Below are positions 52,802-62,843 of a stretch of 64,000 nucleotides of DNA, piece by piece; within the stretch, counting starts at the first letter, position 1, and the number at the start of each line of letters is the position of its first letter. The stretch is taken from NCBI RefSeq assembly GCF_000374585.1, contig NZ_KB894650.1, positions 124,001 to 188,000 on the forward strand, read 5' to 3'. A program made the position numbers and the translations under genes. The DNA is from Phocaeicola barnesiae DSM 18169 = JCM 13652 (lineage in GTDB: Bacteria; Bacteroidota; Bacteroidia; Bacteroidales; Bacteroidaceae). The notes below the pieces were generated by a model. The model was not told where the DNA came from. It ran no database searches and saw nothing but the letters and a program-made list of their open reading frames with translations.

Positions 52802-54175
52802 TTATTCCTCATCAGCAAACATCGGATCCCATGCGGGCAGACGTACCGGCTCCTTCTTCAGGATATCAAGTACCTTCGAAGGGACGTATTTCTTCTCTAC
52901 CACCAAGCGGAACATATACTCATTGAACCATTCGTCAGTCATGATCATGTGTCCCTGATAGCCGCTGTCTTTTCCCCAACTGTTTTCCACCATCCACTTC
53001 TTCGGCTTGCCGGCCTTGTCCAGGTCAACGGCCATCAGCGTCATGGCATGGCTGGAACCGCTGGCAAAGGTCTGTATGCGCTGCTTCTTGTCCATTCCGA
53101 ATGTGGTACCCATCAATGAGTTGTAGTCGAAGTTGTTGATGTCGAGTACGCCGCGCTTGCGGTCCATGAACTTGCCTACATCACAAGAGAAATAAAGCAT
53201 AGTGCTGTCTTTGATGGAAGCGATAGCCATCTGTTTGATGTCTTCGATGGGGAGATTCACATATTTCCAGTTCTTTCCGTCGTACACATGTCGGTCATAA
53301 TCGATTTCATAACATTGGTAATAGTCACGGCTCGGATCGTTCATTACCATCACATAGTTTCCGTCGAGGTCATTCCCCAGAAACTCCTGATAGAAAGAAA
53401 GCGGAGTATATTCCTTCGTTACCCCATTAACGGTATAAGTGAAGTTCTTCACCGGTTCACCCAACGCCAACGCCAACATGCTGTATACTGTACCCAGCAT
53501 TTCTGTCTTCTGCTGCTGTAAACTCTTCGCATCTGCGCCTTTTGCAGCCGTGTCGCGGAGCTGCAGACCAAATTCACGGAGCTTCAGTCCCAGCAACCGG
53601 TTCAGTTCATCGGTATGTTCACTGCTGTAGGTTTCCGGCATGACGGAAGCTGGTACCAGTCCGTACTTCAGAATCAAGTCCGACACCCCGGTAAACTGCC
53701 CTCCATCCCCTATCGGATTCTTGAACAGCCATTCCACCATTTTGTCATCCATCGGTTTCTCACGGGTATCGATGATGCCTTGCAGGAACAAGTTCGATTT
53801 TTCCAACTGGTCATAGAAGAAATTATAATTCTGCGAGAACTCCATTTCCTTCAGACCGTATTTGGCTATCATCTGCGCACGAAGCACATTCAGCCCCGTA
53901 AACAGCCAGCAACGTCCCGACTGTTTCTGGTTGGTAATGCCTACCGAAACCACTTTATCGGAAAAGTTCGCGTCAAAATTAGCCAGGCTCTCCTGGTTAC
54001 GGGCCAGCACTCCCAGCGAAGTGCCCGCCATTGCGTTATGGATTGCCTTGTCGGCAGCAGTATGCTTGTAGGTGCCTTGAATCTGCTTCAGCATATCTGC
54101 AGAGATTCCCCCTTGTTGTGCCTGTGCGCCTAAAGCCATTGCCATAAGGCAAGCCAAAGTCATCTGTTTTTTCAT
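52802..54175 (-). CDS. Exported C1-family aminopeptidase (bleomycin hydrolase-like)
   Basis: 457-residue papain-fold peptidase of the PepC/bleomycin hydrolase family. The catalytic Cys89 is in NQKQSGRCWLFTGLN, the His in SGSSHAMTLMAVD and the Asn in WMVENSWGKDSGYQG. PepC enzymes are usually cytoplasmic, but this one begins with a signal peptide (KKQMTLACLMAMALGAQAQ), so it should act in the periplasm or be secreted. It probably trims peptides taken up by this proteolytic gut bacterium. It has its own promoter. Confidence 0.92.
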   Translation of the reverse strand: MKKQMTLACLMAMALGAQAQQGGISADMLKQIQGTYKHTAADKAIHNAMAGTSLGVLARNQESLANFDANFSDKVVSVGITNQKQSGRCWLFTGLNVLRAQMIAKYGLKEMEFSQNYNFFYDQLEKSNLFLQGIIDTREKPMDDKMVEWLFKNPIGDGGQFTGVSDLILKYGLVPASVMPETYSSEHTDELNRLLGLKLREFGLQLRDTAAKGADAKSLQQQKTEMLGTVYSMLALALGEPVKNFTYTVNGVTKEYTPLSFYQEFLGNDLDGNYVMVMNDPSRDYYQCYEIDYDRHVYDGKNWKYVNLPIEDIKQMAIASIKDSTMLYFSCDVGKFMDRKRGVLDINNFDYNSLMGTTFGMDKKQRIQTFASGSSHAMTLMAVDLDKAGKPKKWMVENSWGKDSGYQGHMIMTDEWFNEYMFRLVVEKKYVPSKVLDILKKEPVRLPAWDPMFADEE

Positions 54176-54202
54176 GAATTGTTAAAGTTATCTATTTGGC
54201 AA

Positions 54203-54234
54203 CAAAAATAACTAATTTCCAAGAAATCCAAAAA
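54203..54234 (-). promoter_or_regulatory. Promoter of the C1 peptidase gene
   Basis: Minus-strand TATTTTTG (54210-54203) with TTTTTG (54234-54229) 18 bp upstream, a good Bacteroides -33/-7 pair. The ATG is about 28 bp downstream. Confidence 0.65.
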
Positions 54235-54268
54235 GTTTGGCTATACCTTTCTATCATTTTTAATAGAT

Positions 54269-55726
54269 TCAGTTCTCTGTCTTCGGCATACGGACCGGTT
54301 TTACGATTTTATAACCGATTGCCGCCACCAGAATACTCATCAGCGGACTGATATAATTGAAGAAACAGTACGGTAAGTAAGTGAGCGTAGGAACCCCCAG
54401 GATAGTGGCTTGCGTCATACCACAGGTATTCCACGGTATCAACACAGAGGTCACCGTCACCGCATCTTCCGTAGTACGGCTCAACAGACGGGATTCATAT
54501 CCTTCTTTCTCATAAATTCCTTTGAACATATTTCCCGTCAGGATTATAGAAATGTACTGGTCAGCTGTAGCCAGATTCAGGAACAGTCCTGTACCTACGG
54601 TCGAAGCAACCAACCCGACCAACCGGTGGGTGAAACGTACAAACAACGAAGTGATACTACCCAACATTCCGCAGGCTGTCATCGCTCCGCCCAAGCACAT
54701 CGCACAAATAATCAGCCAAATGGTACCCATCATACCACTCATTCCTCGGGTAGCAATCAGTTCTCCCAATTCCGAAGTAGGCGCAGCCAGCGAAGTAGCC
54801 GAATAAAGAGAGACCAACGTACCTTTGAACAAGGCCGTCGCACGGTTGGCACAGTCACCCGCAATCTCCATAACCACCTCCGGCTGGAAAAGCAACATGA
54901 ACACTACCGCCATCAGCGTAGAAAGGAACAAGGTAATGATAGAAGGTACTTTCTTGGCTATCAGAATACCGGTAACGACCGGAACCAGCAGCAGCCACAG
55001 GGAAATATGGAAACGCTCGGAAAGTCCGTCCGTAAACAAGGCAATGTGTTCTGTTCCGTTCACTGTATGAAAGAAGCCCGCCACTGTAAAGAGTATCAAC
55101 GTAATAATCAGCGAAGGTACAGTAGTGAACATCATGTAACGGATATGAGTGAACAACGGAGTTTCAGTCACCGAAGAAGCCAAAACGGTAGTATCCGACA
55201 ACGGTGAAATCTTGTCGCCGAAATATGCGCCCGAAATGATGGCACCGGCCGTCCATCCCTCGGCAAAACCTTGTGCCTTGCCGATACCCATCAAGGCAAT
55301 ACCGATGGTAGCAATCGTAGTCCACGAACTTCCGGTCATGACAGACACCACCGCACAGATGATGCAGCACGAAACCAGGAAAAAGCGGGGATGAATAATC
55401 TGCACACCATAGTAAATAAGCGTAGGTACTACACCGCTCAGCATCCATGCTGCTGAAAGTGCTCCGATAATCAGCAGAATAATCAAAGCTGTACTTACTC
55501 CGGTAATGTTATTGACAATAGCGCATTCAAATTCTTTCCACGGAATCCGGTAACCGGCCATGCCGACCAAAGTACATAAGGCGGTAGTGAAAAGCAGACA
55601 AATCTGACTACCTCCACTCAAGGCATCGGAACCAAAAATGGAAATGGTGAAAAATAAGAGAACTACTAAAACTAGAATCGGAAGAAGAGACACCCACGGT
55701 GAAGGAATTTTTTTGTTTTGCATCAT
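54269..55726 (-). CDS. nhaC: Na+/H+ antiporter NhaC family
   Basis: 485-residue polytopic antiporter. Motifs FGSDALSGGSQICLLFTTAL, CAVVSVMTGSSWTTIATIGIALMGIG, AGAIISGAYFGDKISPLSDTTVLASS and LIPWNTCGMTQATILGVPTLTYLPY are those of the NhaC group. It exports Na+ (or similar) against H+ and would recycle the Na+ pumped or taken up around the nqr system. The head sequence has no promoter I can define. Confidence 0.92.
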   Translation of the reverse strand: MMQNKKIPSPWVSLLPILVLVVLLFFTISIFGSDALSGGSQICLLFTTALCTLVGMAGYRIPWKEFECAIVNNITGVSTALIILLIIGALSAAWMLSGVVPTLIYYGVQIIHPRFFLVSCCIICAVVSVMTGSSWTTIATIGIALMGIGKAQGFAEGWTAGAIISGAYFGDKISPLSDTTVLASSVTETPLFTHIRYMMFTTVPSLIITLILFTVAGFFHTVNGTEHIALFTDGLSERFHISLWLLLVPVVTGILIAKKVPSIITLFLSTLMAVVFMLLFQPEVVMEIAGDCANRATALFKGTLVSLYSATSLAAPTSELGELIATRGMSGMMGTIWLIICAMCLGGAMTACGMLGSITSLFVRFTHRLVGLVASTVGTGLFLNLATADQYISIILTGNMFKGIYEKEGYESRLLSRTTEDAVTVTSVLIPWNTCGMTQATILGVPTLTYLPYCFFNYISPLMSILVAAIGYKIVKPVRMPKTEN

Positions 55727-56060
55727 TGCTTGTTACTTTTATTTGCTTTAGCTACCAGTACCGAAACGCTATCGGCCCCACTGATTATCATTTTCTATTT
55801 CTATGCAAAATTCTGAATATATTTTCAATTTATCACAATCAGACCCCTAAAATTCAGCTTTTTTAAATTTTTATAGACCTTACAGAGGAAGAAAATGCAT
55901 ATTCATGTCATCTGTATACATTTTCGCAACACATGGCATTGCCCAAGCATGATGTATTTAAATATTTTCTTATACGACAACCTTAATAAAATTCTTAAAA
56001 ACTCCCTCCAATTGTCGGAAACTTTCTCCGATATTTGTACTTTTGTATGTTTAAAGACTT
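55727..56060. other. Divergent intergenic region nhaC / tamB
   Basis: 334 bp of A+T-rich DNA with the tamB -7 box at the right end. I see no ORF with family support and no strong hairpin. Confidence 0.6.
56038..56045 (+). promoter_or_regulatory. tamB -7 box
   Basis: TACTTTTG matches TAnnTTTG, only 15 bp before the ATG at 56061, implying a very short leader. A TTG lies at 56012-56014. Confidence 0.55.
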
Positions 56061-59000
56061 ATGAGCCATTTCGTTCGCATAAAACATACCATCCGATTCA
56101 CAGCCATCTTGCTGTTGACACTCTACTTCGGAGTCATTCTGGCGCTGAACATTCCTTTTGTACAGCGAAAGCTTTCCATCATTGCGTCAAACGAACTCTC
56201 TAAATTATTCCGTACAGAAGTGTCTATCGGGAACATTGATTTAGGCTTGCTGAACCGCGTTATCATCAGTGATTTACAGGTAAAGGACCAGGCTGGAGCC
56301 GACCTGCTGCTCATTCCCCGCTTCTCGGCTAAAATTGATATTCCGGCACTCAGCCAGCAAAAGATCCGTATCAATAGTGTGCAGCTATTCGGACTGGAGG
56401 CCAGACTACAGAAGACCTCTCCTACCAGCAAGCCGAATTTTCAATTCATCATCGATGCACTGGCTTCGAAAGATACAGTCAAAAAAGAAAATAAGATTGA
56501 CCTGCGTATCAATTCCATATTGATTCGCAGAGGGCATGTTTCATACGACGTACTGACAGCTCCCCCCACTCTGGGAAAATTCAACGCAAACCACCTGAAC
56601 ATCAGTGACCTTTCAGCCATGCTTTCACTGAAAGCCTTAACTTCCGACTCCATTAATGCTCATATCCGCCGCATGAGTTTCACCGAACATAGTGGATTCC
56701 AGCTGAAACAGCTTTCCGTAGGAGTTATGGCTAACCGACACAGCCTGCGTACAATGAAATTTACGCTCGAACTGCCGAACTCCACGTTAAAGGTGGACAC
56801 CCTCGCGGCTAAGTTTACAGATTTGTCTCAACTGACCAGTTTATCCAATACATTAACCTATCGGGGGCGTTTGCATGCCGACGTTGCATTAGCTGATCTA
56901 CAGGCATTTGTACCGGCATTTCATGAGGTAACAAGTCCATTCCAGTTTGGTATGGCATTTCATGGAAAAGGGAAACAGGTTTCACTTTCCCGGCTTCGTA
57001 TCACAACTCCGGGAGAAGGATTGAACATTGACATCAACGGACAAATGGATGGTAGTGACCCTACCCGAGAACCACGTTTCTACAGTGAAATAGCCAAAGC
57101 TGAAATCGGCTCCGAAGGTATTGAATGGATTTTACGTAACTTTACCGGAAAAACAGACATGCCTCCCGTATTGAAGAACATTGAGTTCATTCGATTTAAC
57201 GGCAAAGTCTCAGGAGTCCCATCCCAATTGACAATGCATGGATACATACGCTCAGGTGTAGGAGCTATCCAGGCCAACGTTACCATGCACAAGAATCCCC
57301 AGACCCAAGCACGAAACTTTTCCGGTCATGTAGCCAGCGACAGCTTACAGTTAGGGAAACTTCTAGGAAAAGAAGAACTGTTGGGTAGTACCGCCTTCGA
57401 TTTGAATCTGAATGGATTAAAATACCAGAACGGACGTGCATCGTCTTACATCAAAGGGAAGATTGCTACATTGGAATACAAGCAATATGCATATAAGGAT
57501 ATCACGCTGGATGGAGAATATAATCCGGGAGGATTCAACGGCCGTCTGTATATGGATGATGAAAACGGTTCCATACACATCGACGGTAGCTTCCTGACCG
57601 AAAAAAAATCACCTGATTTCAACCTGAAAGCTACTGTCCGGAATTTCCGTCCCAACAATCTGCATCTTACAGAGAAATATGAGAATACTGGCATTTCACT
57701 CAATCTCAATGCGGATTTTACCGGTCACAACATTGATGACATGCAGGGATTTATTGCGATAGACAGTCTTTTACTGGATAACCCCGATACCGAAAAGAGT
57801 TACTTCCTGCAAAGTTTCCGAGTTTCTGCCAATAAAATCAGTGAGGAAGAGAAAAGATTAAGCATCCGTTCGTCTTTCTTGAACGGTGATTTACAGGGCA
57901 GATATTCCTATCAAACTATCTGGCCAAGTATTTTACGTATCTTAACCCGATACCTGCCTTCACTTTTCCCTACCGACAAGAAGCTGCCGGAATCCACCAA
58001 TAATTTCCACTTTAACCTCCACCTGGGAAACAGTGAATTTCTGCAAAAGGTATTGGATATTCCTTTGCAATTAGATATGCCGGTTACACTGAACGGGTAT
58101 TTCGACGACAAGGATCAGACGCTCGACGTGAAGGGTGCGTTTCCACAATTCTATTATAAGGGCAGTTATTATGAGTCTGGGAACCTGTTGCTGAAAAACT
58201 CCGGAGACAGATTGGAAGGATTAATACGTACCACCTTCCAGACCAACAAAGGAGCCATGATTAACCTGGCACTGAACACTTTGGTAAAGAATGACCGCTT
58301 GTATACAAACCTTTATTGGGGGAACGATGCTCAAGTGACTTATAGCGGAAGAATCGGAGCCATCACACAGTTCAGCCATCCGGAAAAGCATCGGAAACTA
58401 CGTACTCAGATAGATTTGCAACCCAGCAAGTTCATTGTCAACGATACTGTATGGAACATACATCCCTCTACCATCCGTATTGAACGGGATACCGTTGAGG
58501 TAAGCAATTTCCTATTCGAGCACAACAATCAGTTCCTGAAAATCAACGGACGCTTAGGAAAGACGGAAGCGGATTCCTGTCTGGTAGACTTACAGAACAT
58601 TAATCTTCAGTATGTCATGGACATTATCCAGTTCCATGCAGTCAAATTCTATGCGCTGGTCAGTGGGAAGGTACACCTGAAGCATGTACTGGCAGAACCT
58701 GATATTTTAGCTGATTTGGAAGCTAAAGATTTTTCACTCAACGATGCTTTGTTGGGACAGGCAAAAATCGGAGGAGCCTGGGACAAGGAAATCGGAGGCA
58801 TCCGGCTGAATGCTGATATCTGGAACGATACCGTATTTACCCGGGTAAACGGTTACGTCTCCCCCAAACTGAAAGGATTGGACTTGAATATCGAAGCCGG
58901 TGGAACCGACCTGGCCTTCCTGCAGCCCTTCATCAAAGGCATCTTCAGCGATACACATGGAGCTGCCTATGGAAACATACGCTTGTTCGGTCCCTTCTCA

Positions 59001-60539
59001 GGACTTGACCTGGAAGGTGATGTCAAGGCGAACATGGGATTCAAGGTAGACATTCTCAATACCCGCTTTGAGGCAAGTGCCGATTCTGTACACATTACTC
59101 CCGGTTCCTTCCAGTTCAAAAATGTACAGTTGAAAGATCCGGAAGGTCATACAGGAACAGTTGACGGTGAGTTGAACCATACCAAACTGAAGAACCTGGC
59201 CTACCGTTTCCACTTCAATGCCCGGAATATGCTGGTCTATTCCACCGATGATGCAACCCCAGAATTTCCCTTCTACGGACACATATACAGTACCGGAAAC
59301 GTTTCCTTACGCGGAGGAGACAACACATTGGTCGTAGAAGGAGATGTACGAGCCGATAACCGGACTTCTTTCACCTATGTACTGGGAGCTGCCGCCGAAG
59401 CTACCAGCAACCAGTTCATCACCTTTGTCGATAAGACACCCCGGAGAAGACAGGAAGTGGAAGTACCCGATTTCTTCCATACAAAAGCGAAAACGGCTCA
59501 AGAGGATAATGATACTCCGATGGATATACACATCAACCTGCAGATTGAACCGACGGAACAGGCACAGATGAAAATCATTATGGATCCGGTAGCCGGCGAC
59601 AACATATCAGGAACTGGTACCGGAAACCTACGTATCAGCTTCTTCAACAAGGGAGAATTCCAGATTTTCGGAAACTACATCATATCCGAGGGTATCTACA
59701 AACTGAGTATGCAGAATGTGATTCGCAAGGATTTCACCTTGAGCCCGGGAGGTACGGTAACCTTCAACGGAGACCCGAGAACAGCCAATCTGAATGTACA
59801 GGCCGTTTACACTGTCAATTCAGCCTCTCTGAACGACTTGATTCAGGATGCCACCACATCCCGGGGTAATATCCGTGTCAACTGTATCATGAACCTGAGT
59901 GGCCCGATGACTTCACCGAATCTGTCATTCGACCTGGAATTACCGACTGTCAATGAAGAAGACCAGGAACTGGTACGCAGCCTGACCAGTACAGAAGACC
60001 AGATGAATACCCAGATCATATATCTGCTGGGTATCGGTAAGTTCTACCCTTACGACAACGGTGCAGGGAATACTCAATCATCTGCTACCAGTTCGCTGGC
60101 GTTCAGTACCCTGTCCGGTCAGTTGAACAACATGCTGTCGCAGGTCATCGACAGCCAGAACTGGAACATCGGGACAAATCTCAGCACCGGCCAGAACGGC
60201 TGGAACAACGTAGAGGCAGAAGCTTTCCTGTCGGGACGACTGCTGAACAACCGACTGATTCTGAACGGTAATTTCGGTTACAAGGAAAATACATTGGCCA
60301 ATACCAATTTCATCGGTGACTTCGAAGCCATCTGGCTGTTGACCCGAAACGGTGAATTCCGTTTACGCGGATATAATCAGACCAATGACCGCTACTTCAC
60401 CAAATCTACCTTGACCACCCAAGGTATCGGTTTGATTTACAAGAAGGATTTTACTGACTGGAAAGAATTGCTTGACTGGTTCCTGCATCGCAGAAAGATG
60501 CGCAAGTCAGACTCCGATAAGAAAACAGAAAAACAATAG
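56061..60539 (+). CDS. tamB: TamB/DUF490 translocation and assembly module protein
   Basis: 1492-residue AsmA-like bridge protein. It has one N-terminal TM (TIRFTAILLLTLYFGVILALN) followed by a long periplasmic beta-rich stretch with the recurring pattern of TamB/VPS13-type grooves. The C-terminal DUF490 domain includes ISGTGTGNLRISFFNKGEFQ, YIISEGIYKLSMQNVIRKDF and TLNFNGDPRTANLNVQAVY-type repeats, ending near FIGDFEAIWLLTRNGEFRLRGY. TamB proteins carry phospholipids or aid barrel assembly between membranes. Its usual outer-membrane partner (TamA/TamL-like) is not adjacent. It is followed 18 bp later by aguA. Confidence 0.92.
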   Translation: MSHFVRIKHTIRFTAILLLTLYFGVILALNIPFVQRKLSIIASNELSKLFRTEVSIGNIDLGLLNRVIISDLQVKDQAGADLLLIPRFSAKIDIPALSQQKIRINSVQLFGLEARLQKTSPTSKPNFQFIIDALASKDTVKKENKIDLRINSILIRRGHVSYDVLTAPPTLGKFNANHLNISDLSAMLSLKALTSDSINAHIRRMSFTEHSGFQLKQLSVGVMANRHSLRTMKFTLELPNSTLKVDTLAAKFTDLSQLTSLSNTLTYRGRLHADVALADLQAFVPAFHEVTSPFQFGMAFHGKGKQVSLSRLRITTPGEGLNIDINGQMDGSDPTREPRFYSEIAKAEIGSEGIEWILRNFTGKTDMPPVLKNIEFIRFNGKVSGVPSQLTMHGYIRSGVGAIQANVTMHKNPQTQARNFSGHVASDSLQLGKLLGKEELLGSTAFDLNLNGLKYQNGRASSYIKGKIATLEYKQYAYKDITLDGEYNPGGFNGRLYMDDENGSIHIDGSFLTEKKSPDFNLKATVRNFRPNNLHLTEKYENTGISLNLNADFTGHNIDDMQGFIAIDSLLLDNPDTEKSYFLQSFRVSANKISEEEKRLSIRSSFLNGDLQGRYSYQTIWPSILRILTRYLPSLFPTDKKLPESTNNFHFNLHLGNSEFLQKVLDIPLQLDMPVTLNGYFDDKDQTLDVKGAFPQFYYKGSYYESGNLLLKNSGDRLEGLIRTTFQTNKGAMINLALNTLVKNDRLYTNLYWGNDAQVTYSGRIGAITQFSHPEKHRKLRTQIDLQPSKFIVNDTVWNIHPSTIRIERDTVEVSNFLFEHNNQFLKINGRLGKTEADSCLVDLQNINLQYVMDIIQFHAVKFYALVSGKVHLKHVLAEPDILADLEAKDFSLNDALLGQAKIGGAWDKEIGGIRLNADIWNDTVFTRVNGYVSPKLKGLDLNIEAGGTDLAFLQPFIKGIFSDTHGAAYGNIRLFGPFSGLDLEGDVKANMGFKVDILNTRFEASADSVHITPGSFQFKNVQLKDPEGHTGTVDGELNHTKLKNLAYRFHFNARNMLVYSTDDATPEFPFYGHIYSTGNVSLRGGDNTLVVEGDVRADNRTSFTYVLGAAAEATSNQFITFVDKTPRRRQEVEVPDFFHTKAKTAQEDNDTPMDIHINLQIEPTEQAQMKIIMDPVAGDNISGTGTGNLRISFFNKGEFQIFGNYIISEGIYKLSMQNVIRKDFTLSPGGTVTFNGDPRTANLNVQAVYTVNSASLNDLIQDATTSRGNIRVNCIMNLSGPMTSPNLSFDLELPTVNEEDQELVRSLTSTEDQMNTQIIYLLGIGKFYPYDNGAGNTQSSATSSLAFSTLSGQLNNMLSQVIDSQNWNIGTNLSTGQNGWNNVEAEAFLSGRLLNNRLILNGNFGYKENTLANTNFIGDFEAIWLLTRNGEFRLRGYNQTNDRYFTKSTLTTQGIGLIYKKDFTDWKELLDWFLHRRKMRKSDSDKKTEKQ

Positions 60540-60557
60540 AATAATAGATTACGACAC

Positions 60558-61592
60558 ATGAAAAAAGACTTTTTTTTACCGGCCGAATGGCACCCGCAAA
60601 GCTGTATTCAACTGACGTGGCCTCACGCTGACACAGACTGGGCCTATATGCTGGACGAAGTAGAAGCCTGCTTCCTTCAGCTAGCTACTGAAATAGCTAC
60701 CCGCCAGCCGTTGCTGCTGGTCGCCCCGGAATTTCCGGCTGCACTGGAGAATGTCCCTTTTCGTCACAATATCCATTACCTCGCCTGCCCAACCAACGAT
60801 ACCTGGGCACGCGACCACGGATTCATCACTCTACTGGATGCTGACAAGCAGCCTCTCCTGCTGGATTTCTGCTTCAACGGCTGGGGCATGAAGTTTGCCG
60901 CTTGCAAGGACAACCTCATCAATTCCCGTTTGTATGAAAGCGGTATGTTGAACGGTACTTACATCAACTGCCGGAATTTTGTCCTCGAAGGAGGGTCCAT
61001 TGAAAGCGATGGAGAAGGGACCTTGCTTACCACTGCGCCTTGCCTGTTGGCTCCCAACCGCAACGATACCCTTTCCAGAGCCGAAATCGAAGTCTATCTG
61101 AAAGAACGGTTCAACCTCCGGCAAGTATTGTGGCTGGAAGACGGCTACCTTGCCGGTGACGATACAGACAGCCATGTAGACACCTTGGCTCGCCTTTGTC
61201 CGGACCACACCATTGTCTATGTACAGTGTACAGACCCTGCCGATGAACATTACGAAGCCCTGCACCGCATGGAAGAGCAGCTGAAGAGTTTTCGTACGCT
61301 CGACGGGAACCCTTACCGACTGCTGCCACTGCCGATGGCCGCCCCTGCTTATGCCGATGACGAACGTTTGCCAGCCACCTATGCCAACTTCCTCATCATG
61401 AACGAGGCTGTACTCTATCCTACTTATAACCAGCCGGAGAAGGATGCCGAAGCCGCCCGTATACTGGCTACGGCCTTCCCCCGTCACGAGATTGTGGGAA
61501 TAGACTGCCGTGCCCTCATCAAGCAGCACGGGTCGCTGCATTGCGTCACCATGCAATATCCCGAAGGAGTCTTCCCATCCCGGATTAAATAA
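60558..61592 (+). CDS. aguA: Agmatine deiminase (PPAD-like fold)
   Basis: 344-residue guanidino-group hydrolase converting agmatine to N-carbamoylputrescine and ammonia. Motifs are the N-terminal LPAEWHPQSCIQLTWPHADTDW, WARDHGFITL, the EGGSIESDGEG loop, DDTDSHVDTLARL with the catalytic His, and the nucleophile Cys about residue 329 in QHGSLHCVTMQYP. No signal peptide, so it is cytoplasmic and unlike the secreted Porphyromonas peptidylarginine deiminase. The next gene is the enzyme that uses its product. Confidence 0.93.
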   Translation: MKKDFFLPAEWHPQSCIQLTWPHADTDWAYMLDEVEACFLQLATEIATRQPLLLVAPEFPAALENVPFRHNIHYLACPTNDTWARDHGFITLLDADKQPLLLDFCFNGWGMKFAACKDNLINSRLYESGMLNGTYINCRNFVLEGGSIESDGEGTLLTTAPCLLAPNRNDTLSRAEIEVYLKERFNLRQVLWLEDGYLAGDDTDSHVDTLARLCPDHTIVYVQCTDPADEHYEALHRMEEQLKSFRTLDGNPYRLLPLPMAAPAYADDERLPATYANFLIMNEAVLYPTYNQPEKDAEAARILATAFPRHEIVGIDCRALIKQHGSLHCVTMQYPEGVFPSRIK

Positions 61593-61630
61593 TTGAACAA
61601 AGACAACCATTCAAAAACAAGATACAAGAC

Positions 61631-62518
61631 ATGAAAAGAACCATTCGCGTAGGTATCGTCCAGCAATCATGCACCAACGATATCAAATTCAACCTCGAAA
61701 AACTGCACCATAACATTGCCACAGTAGCGCAGGCAGGTGCTCAATTGGTAGTACTCCAGGAACTGCATAACACCCCGTATTTCTGTCAGACCGAAGACAC
61801 CAACCTGTTCGACCTGGCCGAACCGATCCCCGGTCCTTCTACCGGATTCTATAGTGAACTGGCAGCCGCCTACCACATCGTGCTGGTCACTTCCCTTTTC
61901 GAACGTCGGGCAGCCGGCTTGTACCACAATACAGCCGTTGTTTTCGATACAGATGGAAGCATGGCCGGGAAATACCGCAAGATGCATATTCCGGACGATC
62001 CCGCCTATTACGAGAAATTCTATTTCACACCCGGCGACTTGGGTTTCGAGCCTATCGAGACATCCATCGGTAAACTGGGCGTACAGGTGTGCTGGGACCA
62101 GTGGTATCCCGAAGGAGCACGCATCATGGCCTTGAAAGGAGCTGAACTGCTGATTTATCCTACCGCTATCGGCTGGGAAAGTACCGACACACAGGAAGAG
62201 AAGATGCGTCAGTTGGGTGCATGGGTTACCGTCCAGCGGGGACATGCCGTAGCCAACGGATTACCGGTCATTGCCGTTAACCGTGTGGGATTGGAACCCG
62301 ACCCGTCGGGACAGACCAACGGTATCCAGTTCTGGGGAAACAGCTTCGTAGCCGGTCCACAAGGGGAACTGTTGGCACAGGCAAGCAACCTGAAAGAAGA
62401 GAACCTGGTGGTGGAAATAGACATGAACCGCAGCGAAAACGTACGACGCTGGTGGCCGTTCCTGCGTGATCGTCGCATCGACGAATTCGAACAGCTGACC
62501 CGACGCTTCATCGATTGA
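61631..62518 (+). CDS. aguB: N-carbamoylputrescine amidase
   Basis: 295-residue nitrilase-superfamily amidase that hydrolyses N-carbamoylputrescine to putrescine, CO2 and ammonia. The Glu-Lys-Cys triad is visible: Glu in VVLQELHNTPYF, Lys in KYRKMHIPDDP and Cys in VQVCWDQWYPEGARIMAL. The C-terminal GIQFWGNSFVAGPQGELL and RRWWPFLRDRRID are typical. With aguA it forms a complete arginine-decarboxylase-route step pair to polyamines. Confidence 0.94.
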   Translation: MKRTIRVGIVQQSCTNDIKFNLEKLHHNIATVAQAGAQLVVLQELHNTPYFCQTEDTNLFDLAEPIPGPSTGFYSELAAAYHIVLVTSLFERRAAGLYHNTAVVFDTDGSMAGKYRKMHIPDDPAYYEKFYFTPGDLGFEPIETSIGKLGVQVCWDQWYPEGARIMALKGAELLIYPTAIGWESTDTQEEKMRQLGAWVTVQRGHAVANGLPVIAVNRVGLEPDPSGQTNGIQFWGNSFVAGPQGELLAQASNLKEENLVVEIDMNRSENVRRWWPFLRDRRIDEFEQLTRRFID

Positions 62519-62843
62519 ATTTATCCAAAGGATTTAATTATTATCCCATAAATCCACAGAATAAATTCGTCACATAAGCAATCAGAGCAGCTATCAGACT
62601 GACTCAGGAAAATGTATTCAGATAGTAAGTTGATCGTCTTTATACATACCCGAAACGAGACTGGCTCACTCGCACGTGAAACAGCCTCGTTTCTTTCATA
62701 CAGAATAATATCATAGAAGGGTTATACCCTCCTTATGTCCGACAAAAGAGTCCCGGCACACTCCACAAACAAGAACCACAGTCGGAACTATTCAATAAAA
62801 ACTCGAAGCGATAAACAGCCGCCTTCGGACAAATAGAGCCCCA
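62519..62843. other. Convergent intergenic region aguB / trkH
   Basis: 325 bp between convergent genes. It contains a terminator at 62652-62693 and otherwise no ORF or repeat that I can support. Confidence 0.65.
62652..62693. terminator. Terminator after aguB
   Basis: GAAACGAGACTG (62652-62663) and CAGCCTCGTTTC (62682-62693) pair over 12 bp with one mismatch. The loop is 18 nt and a T-containing tail follows. Confidence 0.7.
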
